Part shown: positions 1 through 9,149 of the stretch, one piece after another
How the letters are laid out: every line of letters begins with the position of its first letter
Position numbering within the stretch: the stretch's first letter is position 1
From: Leishmania infantum JPCM5
Taxonomy: Eukaryota; Euglenozoa; Kinetoplastea; Trypanosomatida; Trypanosomatidae
Reading direction: 5' to 3'
DNA: 64,000 bases
Assembly (NCBI RefSeq): GCF_000002875.2
Contig: NC_009399.2
Coordinates: forward strand, 174,884 to 238,883
Position numbers and translations under genes: made by a program
Notes under the pieces: model-generated
What the model saw: the letters and a program-made list of their open reading frames with translations, nothing else
What the model was told of the DNA's origin: nothing
Databases searched by the model: none

Positions 1-53
1 CCCGAGTTCCGCCGCTGGCGAACGAACTGGTGGACCTGCGCAGGGGCGCGTAG

Positions 54-3000
54 GCCAGCCCGCAGGCGCTGCGCGCCGCGGAGGAGGCGCTGGCGGGCCA
101 CGCTGCCGAGGTGGCGGCCGCGAAGCTGCGCGCGACGGAGGAGGCGCAGGCGCACTACCCGTTCCTGTCGAAGCGCGTGGCGGGCGTGCCGCTGAGCGAG
201 CTGCCGCTGGCGCAGGACGAGCTGTTCCAGGCGCTGGTGGCGCAGCGCGCGCCGCTGCTGCGGGAGCCGGAGGCGAACGCGCAGCCGCTGCGTGCCGTGG
301 AGGACCAGCTGCGCAACCGCGCAGCGGTGCTTGCGGACGCCAAGGAGAAGCTGGACGCCATCCACGCCACGGACAACGACGAGGTGCGCGCGCACAACCC
401 GTTCCTGCCGCACAGCGACGTGCGCGGCGTGCCGCTGCGCGAGCTGGGCCTGCCGCAGGACGCCGAGTACGTGGACAAGTGGCTGGACCGGCTGCGGCTG
501 ATGGAGCACCCGGAGGAGAACCGGCCCGCCATCCAGGCCGTCGAGGGCGCGCTGCGCGACCGCGCCGAGGAGCTGGCGCGGGACAAGTTGCGCGCGGAGG
601 ACGAGCTGCTGGCGAAGCACCCCTTCGTGGCACGGCCGCCGGGTGCGCCGCTGCTGGCGTCGCTAGGCGTGCCGGTGGACGAGCAGTTCCGACAGCTGGC
701 GCGGGAGCACGCGACGCTTGCGGAGGAGCCGGTGCGCAACGCCGAGCCGCTGCGCGCGGTGGAGAAGGCGATGCAGGCCCGTGTGGCCGCGCTTGCTGCC
801 GCGGACGCCGAGGCGACGCTGAAGCCGGCGGAGGCTGCGCGGGAGCTGGTGCGCGAGCACCTGATGTGCGTGCCGTACGTGCACCCCGACGTGCCCAAGG
901 ACGCGATCTTCAGCGAGCTGGCGGAGAAGCGTGACGCGCTGCTGAGCGACCCGGAGCGCAACGCCGAGCCGCTGCGCGCGGTGGAGGAGGAGATGCACGA
1001 GCGCGCGGTGCAGGTGGCGGCGCAGCACAAGCGCCGCACGCGCCCGGAGCGTCGGCTCTCCACCGTGCAGATGACGGACGTGGAGCCGGAGAAGGCCGGC
1101 GAGGTGCGGGAGCAGGAGGCGGACACGGTGCCGCTGCTGTCGGGCACGGAGGTGCGCGACCCGTACTACCAAGCGCTGGTGGCGCTGCGCGCGTCGCTGG
1201 TGAGGGAGGACGAGGCCGTCAACGCAGACAGCATTCGGTGTGTGGAGGAGCAGATGAAGGACCGCGTGGCGCAGCTGAACAGCGACGCGGCGCGCGCACG
1301 TGCGGCGGAGATGCGCGCGGAGGCGGCGCTGAAGGCACGCTACGCGTTCCTCGGCCCCACCGTGGCGGGCGAGTTGCTCACGGCGGTACGCCTGGAGGAC
1401 GACGCCGTGTTCGTGGGTCTGGCGGCCGAGCACGCGTCGCTCAAGGCGACGCCGACGACGCCGCGGCAGGCGCTGGCGTGTGTGGAGCAGGGGATGCGTG
1501 CGCGCGCGAGCGAGCTGGTGGCGGAGCACGCACGCGACGAGGAGGCGCTGCGTGAGAGGCTGCCGTTTGTCGGGGCGCTGCCTGGCGGCGTGACGCTGCG
1601 CGAGCTGGACATGGCCAATGACCCGGACGTGAAGCCGTTGCTGGCGCAGCTGGAGGAGCTGGCCAAGGACCCGGCGGCGGCGAAGGGGCCGGAGGCGCGG
1701 CGGCTGGAGAAGGCGATCGGCGAGCTGGCGCGCCGTGCTGCGGAGGACGAAGCCGAGCGCACGCGCCATGGCCTCGTGGACGCGGAGGGGCTGCACGAGC
1801 GCTTCCCGTTCCTGCCGGAGGAGCCGGTGCCGGGTGTGTCGCTAGTGGAGGCGCGCGTGATGGACGACCCCGAGTTCCGCACGCTGGCGAACGCACTGGT
1901 GGACCTGCGCAGGGACTCGTCTGTGAAGGAGACTGCTGAAATTGTTTTTCAACAGAGTATGGCTGAAGTGGCAATTCGTCTGGCGAGCGATAAGCTGCGC
2001 GCGACGGAGGAGGCGCAGGCGCACTACCCGTTCCTGTCGAAGCGCGTGGCGGGCGTGCCGCTGAGCGAGCTGCCGCTGGCGCAGGACGAGCTGTTCCAGG
2101 CGCTGGTGGCGCAGCGCGCGCCGCTGCTGGGGAGTCCGCGCACAAACGCGGCACGGCTGCACGCGGTCGAGGCACGCGCCCATGACCGTGCGCGCGAGCT
2201 CGCTGTAGAAACGAAGGCTATTCAACTTTTTCGGATGGACGAGAGTGATGCGGTCCGTGCGCGACATCCTTACCTGCCGCACAGCGACATACTGTTGGTG
2301 CCGTTGCGAGAAATTGCTGTCCATAGCGATCGGAAGCTGCAGCGCTTAGGCCGGCGACGTCTGCAGCTGAAGGGCGCCGGAAGTGTGGACGTGTCCGCCT
2401 TGGCGTTGGTGGAGTCGGAGATGCGTGAGCGTGTCGGAGAGCTGGCGGGCCGGATCGTGGCTGCTGAGATGAAGGGTCGCCGGCGCTTCTTGCCGCGGCA
2501 GCGCCGCTCTGTCGGGGTCGTGTTTGCAGCGCTGCACATTCCTGAGGACGAGGAGATCGTAGAGTGGCGGTTGGACGTGATGGAGAACCCGGACTGCGAC
2601 GCTGATGACGAGGCCGTGGCGAAGAAGGCGATTCGGCGGCGCGGCAGTGCGTTGTTGGACGCCTATCTGGAAGCCGAGGCGGACATTGCGAGGGAGCTGC
2701 ATCAGCTGCGCCGCCGCTTTCCAACTTGTGTGCGCGATGTGAACCCGTCCATCGAGCTGGACGACTACTTCGCAACGCTGCGTGGGGCCTATGCGGATTG
2801 GGTTGCCTTCATGGACGAAGAGGAGCCGAGTCTGATCCAAATCCAGGAAGAGATGCGGGCGCGCAGTGTAGCTCTCATCGGTGACGACCGATGTGTGGCC
2901 GATGCCCTCAACAACTACTGCGTTGCGGAGGCGGAGTTGCGTCTTGCCAAGGCGCATCGAAAGCCGTCGTCGCAGGTTGCCCGCCTGCGCCGTGCCACCG

Positions 3001-6000
3001 ACGTGGCGCAGTCCAAGCACCGCCTCTGGTCTCGTCGCCAGGCCCGCCGCCACGTGACGGCGCCGCTCTTCGACTTCCCTGTGAACGAAGGCGACTTTAT
3101 CGACGACGATGACGCGGACTCATGGGTCGAGGAAGACACGTACGCCGCACACTCGCGGGCAGCACATGCAAAAGCCTGCATGGACTCCCACTTCCTGTAC
3201 CTGCAGCGCCAGAAGGCAACGCTGACGGCCGGCGGGCACCGCAGCGGCGCTCGCTGCGTCTCCGAACTGCTGAAGCGTCGACTGCGTCAGCTCACGGGAG
3301 ACGCAGCACGGCTGCAGCGGAGTCGGAAGCGCCGCGACAACGCCATCCTGAGACAGTATCCGTTCCTGCAGTCGCGCTACTTCATGAGTGTGCCGCTTTC
3401 GGAGCTGCGGCTGGACGAAGACGACGAGTTCATGCGACTGGCTGCGGAGCGCGATCGTCTCCTTCAGCCGCCAAGCGACCTGCGTGCGAGGTACCCCTTT
3501 CTGCCGGCCGTTATTAATGGTGTGCCCATTGAGGAGCTTGGACTGGAAGCCGATCCGGAGTTCATGCGGCTGGCATCGCAACGCGAGGACCTCATCGGAC
3601 CCCTGCGCGCGAAGCTGAAGAGCGTGAAAGACCGCGAGGAAGCCATGCGGATTCGCGTGATCGAGCACGTGGCGGCGCATGTGGCAAGAGAAAACCACTT
3701 ACGTGATACCTACCCGTTTCTCGATGCTCAAAAGCTGCCTTTACATCTGCAACGACTGTACTTGGAGCATGATGTACAGTTCCAGAGGTTATACGCGGAG
3801 TACGCGAGGCTGCGCGGCTCCGCAGCCGGCGATGACGCCTCGATGACGACGGCCACGATCGCAACACCAAAGGCTGGACGGTGCAGTCGCGTTAGCAGCA
3901 TCGCGAGCAGCAGCAGCCTCGCCTCGCCGCGCCCACATGCGAAGACGGTGGCGCAGAAGCAGCTGGAGAAGCGGATGCGGGAGTGGGTGATGCGCCTGGC
4001 TGAGGAAGAAGCGGAGTGGGAGTTTGCCAACATGATGGACCTCGAGAGCCTCGCGGATCGCTTTCCGTTCTTGCCGGTCGAGCCGTTGCCGGGCATCCAC
4101 CTCGGTGAGATCGACGCGTTTGTCGATGTGCGGTTCTGCTCTATGGCAGCAGAGCTGGAGCTGGCACGCAAGAACATCGCGCCGCCGGCGGTTGTGGCGA
4201 CCGCCGAAGCGGCCCTTCTCTCGCGTGTTATGCAGCTAGCGGAGGAGAAGCATATGAAGACGGTGCGCTGCCGTCAGCGCCATCCTCCCCTGCCGCGGCG
4301 TGTCGTTGGCGTGCTTATTGGTGACATCGACCTCCCTGTGTGCGGTGAGTTTGCGGAGGCCAGCGAAGAGGCACTGCTGGAGTCGTACTACAAGGCGGCA
4401 GGGAAGGTGAAAGCGCGGCGTATTTGCAACGCGGACGAGGACGAGGCGGTACGCTCGCGTCATCCATTCCTGGAGATGAACGACGTGCACGGGGTGCCAC
4501 TGCGGTACCTGCCGCTCTCCGACGACTCCATCTACCTCTCCTACCTGCGCAAGTGGAGAGCGGTGTTGTCGGCCGAGCCGATCGATCGGGAGAAGCTCCG
4601 CATTTACGAGGACCTTCTCCGCGAGTGTGCAGAGGAGCAGGCGCTGCGCATCATTGACGTGAATGCGGCGATGGCGAATCGCCTGAGCCAGCTGCAGGTG
4701 ATGAACGTGGTGCCGGCAGCGCTGCCGCTGCTGGACCTGCATAACATACTGGTGAGAGCGCGCGATGTGCTCGTGGCAGAGCATAAGAGCGGCGTCATCC
4801 CGCCGCCCACCGTCGAAGATCTCGAGCTGTTGGCCGGCCTGGCGACGGCGTTTGCCAGTGCGTGGGAAGACGTGGTGCAGGAGCTGACAGCGCTGCGGCG
4901 GCGGTTCCCGTGGAGCGTGCGGGACGTCAACCCGGCACTTCAGCACGATGCTACCTTTCAGCAGTTGGAGGCGCAGCGGCAGTCGTTGTTGGCCACATTC
5001 AACCAGATGGAGCTGATGGAGTCGCTCGAGACGGAGGAACGCAAGCGGAGCGTTGAACTTATCGAGGACGACACGTACGTGCGTGATGCTGAGAAGGCGT
5101 GTGCGCCGTCTGCGCAGAAGCCGCTGCGCCGGCTCAGCGCAGAGGAGCTGACGAAGCGGTGGAAGCATCAGCTGTGCCTGCGTCATCGCCAACGCCGCGT
5201 GGTATCCTTCAGCGACATCCCAGATGATGCCACGGAATTGAATGGTTCGAGCACCAGCGGCGGCCGCATATCGAAGGCGCGCAAGTCGCGCGAGCGCCGG
5301 AAGCGCAGCATGAGCTGGACAAAACTGGACGTCGACGTGATTCCAGACAACGTGTTCGCAGAAATCAAGGAGGAGGAGTTCCACACAAGCCTGCCCTGCT
5401 CCACCGGGCCGAGCGACATCCTAACGGCGCCGGATGGTCTGCCACCAATGCTGCTGCTATCGGACCGCCTGCAAGGCAGTCAGCTGGCGTCGCAGCCGCA
5501 CACGCCGCAGAAACAGCAACGCCGGCAGCGCTCACAGTCTGGGGGCCGGCACCGGCTCGGCAGCATCACTGCGGAGAGTATACCTCACAGCGAGGCATGC
5601 GCAATGCTGGGCGACGGCAAAATCGTGCCTGTTGACGAGCTGGCATCCCTGAACTCAGGGGCGGCCGGTCCGGAGAGCAGCGTTGCCTCCTCCGCTATCC
5701 TTCGCGTTGGTGCGACGCCGGCTCCCTCGATGGCGACGACGGTGGCATCGAGCAGCGATGCCGCAGGCCTATCGCCACGGCGTGGGGCAGCTGATCCACG
5801 TAAGGGGCGGAAGCGCGTGCTTAAGAAGCGCTTGCGTGTGCGCCGCGCGAGCACCGCCTCAGTGGACGCGATTCCTGACGAGACTCCAGGAGAAGTTGTC
5901 GAGCACGATTTGGACGAGATCGGCTGCGTCGCCCGCCAGGCTGTTGGGCCGCCGTGCCCAGATGCTTCCGAGCCGAGCGCTGGTGGCGCCAACAGGCAAG

Positions 6001-6680
6001 GAAGCGGAGGCCGGCACCGCATTCCGCAGCCGCCTCCGCAGCAGCGGAAGACGCGCACGCGACAACTTCCAACAAAGCCGAAGCTGGCAGCGCGCTCCGC
6101 CAGGACGCAGGCGTCCGCGGCAACGCCCAAAACACGAGATGCGAAGTCTGGCAGAGCAGACCTGGAGCCGGTTGTGCGAGCCAAGTCGCGGAAGCTCAGC
6201 GTTCCGCGTATGGGCTCACAGCTGCTTTCCGTTGCAGGCGAAGAGCCGGAGGTGACTGTGGGGCTGCTGCGTGAGCAGGAGATCGACCAGCAGCAGCAGA
6301 CCTCGCGTGATACCGCAGCTGCGGCGATGGCATCGACTCGCAGGCCACAGCTGGAGCAGCGGGAGCAGCAACAGCAGCAGCAGCGAGACCAAGGCACCAC
6401 AAGCAGAACGCGGAGCAAGTCGAAGCAGCATCTCTCTCGCCCGGCCAGCTCGCAGCGCTCTCGCATCAGCATCTCGCAGCTGGAAGAAGAGGAGATTCGG
6501 GAGCTTCATATCTCGTTGGAGCAGCAGCTGCAGGACCCGGCTGATCGCGGTCGCCGTCGCAGCGCGGCACCGCGCAGAGGCACGTCCGCGGAATCTAAGA
6601 GCCGCTCAAGGAGGGCGTCCGCAGCACCGCGAGGCTCTGCTCCCTCCTCGGCAAGTTTCGGCCCCACCAACTCCCCTTGA
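54..6680 (+). CDS. Giant repeat protein, 5'-truncated by an in-frame stop; repeat-rich part
   Basis: Open frame of about 2,200 codons running from just after an in-frame TAG at 51-53 to TGA at 6678-6680. No ATG start is credible here because the same repeats continue upstream to the window edge. It is built from roughly 20 degenerate modules of about 65-80 residues with the pattern (H/Y/F)PFL, then GVPL.EL.L..D.EF, then R..LL, then NA..LRAVE..M..RA.ELA. The last ~500 residues are a basic, Ser/Arg/Gln-rich tail (SKSRSRR, poly-Gln near 6363-6383). Modules of this kind occur, from memory, in giant trypanosomatid proteins, some annotated calpain-like; no peptidase domain is visible here. A cytoskeletal or flagellar scaffold role is inference. 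The modular pattern resumes in another frame downstream (6661-8463), so this and the next entry are probably one gene split by a frameshift. It may be a pseudogene or a collapsed repeat assembly. Confidence 0.7.
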   Translation, partial: ASPQALRAAEEALAGHAAEVAAAKLRATEEAQAHYPFLSKRVAGVPLSELPLAQDELFQALVAQRAPLLREPEANAQPLRAVEDQLRNRAAVLADAKEKLDAIHATDNDEVRAHNPFLPHSDVRGVPLRELGLPQDAEYVDKWLDRLRLMEHPEENRPAIQAVEGALRDRAEELARDKLRAEDELLAKHPFVARPPGAPLLASLGVPVDEQFRQLAREHATLAEEPVRNAEPLRAVEKAMQARVAALAAADAEATLKPAEAARELVREHLMCVPYVHPDVPKDAIFSELAEKRDALLSDPERNAEPLRAVEEEMHERAVQVAAQHKRRTRPERRLSTVQMTDVEPEKAGEVREQEADTVPLLSGTEVRDPYYQALVALRASLVREDEAVNADSIRCVEEQMKDRVAQLNSDAARARAAEMRAEAALKARYAFLGPTVAGELLTAVRLEDDAVFVGLAAEHASLKATPTTPRQALACVEQGMRARASELVAEHARDEEALRERLPFVGALPGGVTLRELDMANDPDVKPLLAQLEELAKDPAAAKGPEARRLEKAIGELARRAAEDEAERTRHGLVDAEGLHERFPFLPEEPVPGVSLVEARVMDDPEFRTLANALVDLRRDSSVKETAEIVFQQSMAEVAIRLASDKLRATEEAQAHYPFLSKRVAGVPLSELPLAQDELFQALVAQRAPLLGSPRTNAARLHAVEARAHDRARELAVETKAIQLFRMDESDAVRARHPYLPHSDILLVPLREIAVHSDRKLQRLGRRRLQLKGAGSVDVSALALVESEMRERVGELAGRIVAAEMKGRRRFLPRQRRSVGVVFAALHIPEDEEIVEWRLDVMENPDCDADDEAVAKKAIRRRGSALLDAYLEAEADIARELHQLRRRFPTCVRDVNPSIELDDYFATLRGAYADWVAFMDEEEPSLIQIQEEMRARSVALIGDDRCVADALNNYCVAEAELRLAKAHRKPSSQVARLRRATDVAQSKHRLWSRRQARRHVTAPLFDFPVNEGDFIDDDDADSWVEEDTYAAHSRAAHAKACMDSHFLYLQRQKATLTAGGHRSGARCVSELLKRRLRQLTGDAARLQRSRKRRDNAILRQYPFLQSRYFMSVPLSELRLDEDDEFMRLAAERDRLLQPPSDLRARYPFLPAVINGVPIEELGLEADPEFMRLASQREDLIGPLRAKLKSVKDREEAMRIRVIEHVAAHVARENHLRDTYPFLDAQKLPLHLQRLYLEHDVQFQRLYAEYARLRGSAAGDDASMTTATIATPKAGRCSRVSSIASSSSLASPRPHAKTVAQKQLEKRMREWVMRLAEEEAEWEFANMMDLESLADRFPFLPVEPLPGIHLGEIDAFVDVRFCSMAAELELARKNIAPPAVVATAEAALLSRVMQLAEEKHMKTVRCRQRHPPLPRRVVGVLIGDIDLPVCGEFAEASEEALLESYYKAAGKVKARRICNADEDEAVRSRHPFLEMNDVHGVPLRYLPLSDDSIYLSYLRKWRAVLSAEPIDREKLRIYEDLLRECAEEQALRIIDVNAAMANRLSQLQVMNVVPAALPLLDLHNILVRARDVLVAEHKSGVIPPPTVEDLELLAGLATAFASAWEDVVQELTALRRRFPWSVRDVNPALQHDATFQQLEAQRQSLLATFNQMELMESLETEERKRSVELIEDDTYVRDAEKACAPSAQKPLRRLSAEELTKRWKHQLCLRHRQRRVVSFSDIPDDATELNGSSTSGGRISKARKSRERRKRSMSWTKLDVDVIPDNVFAEIKEEEFHTSLPCSTGPSDILTAPDGLPPMLLLSDRLQGSQLASQPHTPQKQQRRQRSQSGGRHRLGSITAESIPHSEACAMLGDGKIVPVDELASLNSGAAGPESSVASSAILRVGATPAPSMATTVASSSDAAGLSPRRGAADPRKGRKRVLKKRLRVRRASTASVDAIPDETPGEVVEHDLDEIGCVARQAVGPPCPDASEPSAGGANRQGSGGRHRIPQPPPQQRKTRTRQLPTKPKLAARSARTQASAATPKTRDAKSGRADLEPVVRAKSRKLSVPRMGSQLLSVAGEEPEVTVGLLREQEIDQQQQTSRDTAAAAMASTRRPQLEQREQQQQQQRDQGTTSRTRSKSKQHLSRPASSQRSRISISQLEEEEIRELHISLEQQLQDPADRGRRRSAAPRRGTSAESKSRSRRASAAPRGSAPSSASFGPTNSP
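123..260 (+). repeat. 138-bp exact repeat, upstream copy
   Basis: Identical by eye to 1992-2129, in the same frame, offset 1,869 bp (623 codons). It encodes one HYPFLSKRVAGVPLSELPL module. Positions 1-46 also match 1869-1915 apart from one missing base and one substitution, so a long tandem unit is implied. Confidence 0.9.
1992..2129 (+). repeat. 138-bp exact repeat, downstream copy
   Basis: Second copy of the module at 123-260. It is preceded at 1916-1991 by a segment that differs from the matching upstream stretch and is richer in A/T, and followed by more divergent modules. Confidence 0.9.
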
Positions 6681-8463
6681 TGCGGTGTCGCCGGAAGGCA
6701 GTCCTGAGGCGGCCGAAAAGGCTTTGGTGCAGCGCGCACTTCGCGAAGCGCAGCCGTTTCTGGCGCAGGCGGTGACGCAGGAAGAGGTGGAGGCCGCTGC
6801 TGAGCCGATGAGGTACGTCTTCGAGCACTGCGACCTCAGCCGATACGCGGCCAGCGGAAGCGGAGCAAGTGCGTTGCTCTCGGCGCGGCTACGGGAGCTG
6901 GAGGCGCTGCTGCAGGCGTGGATCGTGCAGCGGTCGAAAGGAGCGATGCAGCATCGCGCGACGGCCCCCGCCAACGACCAAGCCGCGCGTTCGTGTCGCC
7001 GGCTGCAGGCGGCGGACAGCAGCGGCTCTTACGAGAACCCAAGACGGCTTCCTTTGCGGTGGGCACACCTCACCGTGGAAGAGCTGGACAGTGACGACGG
7101 GCTGCGCCATTTGAGAGACAGCGCCGCCCCGCCGCAGCGCATTGGCAGCTACCTTGCTGCGTGGTCCGCACGCAAGCAAGCCGCCAACGAGGCGTTGTTC
7201 GCCACATTCCCCTTCCTCGCGACGCTCCCATGCGGGTATGCACTGACAGAGGTGGGCTTCACGAACGATGCGGAGTTCCAGCACTACATGCGTGGCGGGG
7301 CGTACCAGGAGAGTGTGCACGTCCAGCAGCAGATGCGGGACGTGGTGGACAAGCTGGCGCGCACCAAGGCGGCCGCTGCAGAAGGGCGCCAGGCGACGCG
7401 CTACGCGGACCGGGTTCGCGCTACCGTCGAGACGACGCGCGACGCTGCTGGCCCGGCTACCGGGTCGACAGAACGGCAGTCTGGTGGTGACGATCGGGCG
7501 CCGCTGCAGAATGCTCAGGCCCTCGCAGAGTACCCGGAGGATCCGCAGCTGCTGGACGCCATCCTTGCGGCGCGTGTGAAGCGGACGAATCGGTTCCTCG
7601 ACAAGCGACAGCGCCTCTCCTTTGTTGCGCAGAGCAAGCAGGAGTCCGAGAGACTCATCAAGCGCATGATGGTGCGCATGAAGAAGGAATGCACCTCCGA
7701 CATCCCCATGGGGATGGAGGACGTCGAGACGCTGCGGTTCTTCTTCGACGGCGTTGACGTCGATCACTTTGGCGTGCTAGACCGCACTGACACGACGGAC
7801 TTCATCATGCTCACGCTGGGAGAGGAGAAGCGCATGAGCCGCACGGATGTGGAGCGGCTGCTCTTCCCCGATGTGCCGCGCGGCGCGGTGTTGCCGACGC
7901 TCGTGGACTTCAGTGACTTCTCGAAGTTCTACAAGAAGGTGGCGCTGCAGGAGCTCTTGAAGCAAGATAGCACTTTCGATAAGAAGGTGGCGACGCGCGC
8001 GACGACGGTGCCAGATGCGGGGGCGGAAACATCCCGAGCGACTACCATCACACCGCGCCGCCCAGAGCCACCGTCAACGTCTCCGCGGACAGGCAGCGAC
8101 CGTCGCGGGCGCCTCAGCACCGTTAGCAGCGGCGTCCTGCCGGTGCGAGCCTTTGCCGCCACCTCGTCTTCGGCAGCTGCTTCAGAAGCAGGAACGGTAG
8201 CCGCGTCGGCGAACACACCCAGGCGCATCGGGTTGCGGCGTCCGTCCTCGGAGCCGCATCCGCATCACGAGGGAAGTGGCATTCTCCACACGCTGCAGCA
8301 CCGACACGGAAGCGCCTACACCCCACCCACATCGGCGCGCGACCGTGTTAGGGTTCCCGAAGGTGGGGCCGTCGCTTCGACAGACCGCTGGTTCGAGTAT
8401 GGCCAGCCGAGCTCCGGGCACGTCAGCGCACCAGCCGGTACTCCTCCGCAGGCCGAAAAGTGA
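6661..8463 (+). CDS. 3' part of the giant repeat protein in a shifted frame, with degenerate EF-hand
   Basis: The reading frame from about 6661 to TGA 8461-8463 is one base out of register with the preceding ORF and overlaps its end. There is no spliced-leader acceptor-like spacer between them. The first in-frame ATG after the preceding stop is at 6808, but sequence upstream of it (LDAVSPEGSPEAAEKALVQ) already looks coding. A further repeat module is visible at 7198-7290 (FPFLATLPCGYALTEVGF), which ties it to the upstream gene. Near 7756-7791 a loop DVDHFGVLDRTD resembles an EF-hand (Asp at 1, 3 and 12, Gly at 6) but has Phe at position 5, so calcium binding is doubtful. The tail is Ser/Pro/Arg-rich and probably disordered. 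Alternative: a separate short gene starting at 6808. Confidence 0.65.
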   Translation, partial: APPTPLDAVSPEGSPEAAEKALVQRALREAQPFLAQAVTQEEVEAAAEPMRYVFEHCDLSRYAASGSGASALLSARLRELEALLQAWIVQRSKGAMQHRATAPANDQAARSCRRLQAADSSGSYENPRRLPLRWAHLTVEELDSDDGLRHLRDSAAPPQRIGSYLAAWSARKQAANEALFATFPFLATLPCGYALTEVGFTNDAEFQHYMRGGAYQESVHVQQQMRDVVDKLARTKAAAAEGRQATRYADRVRATVETTRDAAGPATGSTERQSGGDDRAPLQNAQALAEYPEDPQLLDAILAARVKRTNRFLDKRQRLSFVAQSKQESERLIKRMMVRMKKECTSDIPMGMEDVETLRFFFDGVDVDHFGVLDRTDTTDFIMLTLGEEKRMSRTDVERLLFPDVPRGAVLPTLVDFSDFSKFYKKVALQELLKQDSTFDKKVATRATTVPDAGAETSRATTITPRRPEPPSTSPRTGSDRRGRLSTVSSGVLPVRAFAATSSSAAASEAGTVAASANTPRRIGLRRPSSEPHPHHEGSGILHTLQHRHGSAYTPPTSARDRVRVPEGGAVASTDRWFEYGQPSSGHVSAPAGTPPQAEK

Positions 8464-9149
8464 GCAAGGCAGGTGCGTATGGTGGAGTCGTCTACGTGCG
8501 TGTCCGTACTCTTGCGCGCATTCAAATTTGTTGTCGCTCTTCCACATGTTATTCTTACTGTGGCGTCGGTGCAGTTGTTTGGCCTCCTGCGCGTTGCCTC
8601 CCTCCCCCCTCAGCCGCCGCCGCCGCCTCCCTTCGGCGTCATGCAGCCCACCCTCACCCCCTCTCACATGTGTGATATGTGCTTCTGCCTGCCTGTGTAG
8701 CATGTCTCTGTGTGTGCATGCTTGTGTGTGTGATGAGCCAACGGCCGCGCACCTCCACCGACTCACCCAAAAATCAAACAAAGGCAGCCGAGGGCACACA
8801 CATTTCTTTCCGGGCGTGCGTGCGTCTCCCAGAGACACGAACGCGCCAGGCGCGCAGCGGCAATGACTTTGACGATGCCGCTGGTGTCCATGCGGCGTGT
8901 GTAACGCAGCGGGCCCCTCACCTGGCATGTCCTCCTCCTCCTCTGCCCAACTGCGCACACAAAAGCACACACACATACATAGGCTCAACTTCCCCTCCCC
9001 CTCCTCCATGCGTGCTCTCCTCGCCCCCCCTTCCTCCGCCCGCCTATTCTACACGCGTGCAGCTCCTTCCATCAACTCGATGTCCTAAGCGGGCACTTCA
9101 CTCACATAGACGGTTACCTACGCACGTCCATCAGAGCGCCTCCGTTGTC
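8464..9149 (+). other. Intergenic spacer with splice-acceptor-like tract
   Basis: Low-complexity spacer: (TG)n near 8703-8732, C-rich runs, and a long pyrimidine tract at about 8988-9055 that ends in AG at 9061-9062, the best spliced-leader acceptor candidate for the next gene. No gene is supported. Confidence 0.6.

Noticed and set aside
663..1796. Long minus-strand frame (about 377 codons) opposite the repeat array
   Set aside because: It is a mirror of GC-rich repeat codons; composition is Arg/His/Leu/Gln-biased and all real genes are on the + strand.
4236..5384. Minus-strand frame of about 380 codons under the giant gene
   Set aside because: Shadow of the + strand gene; no domain signal or start context.
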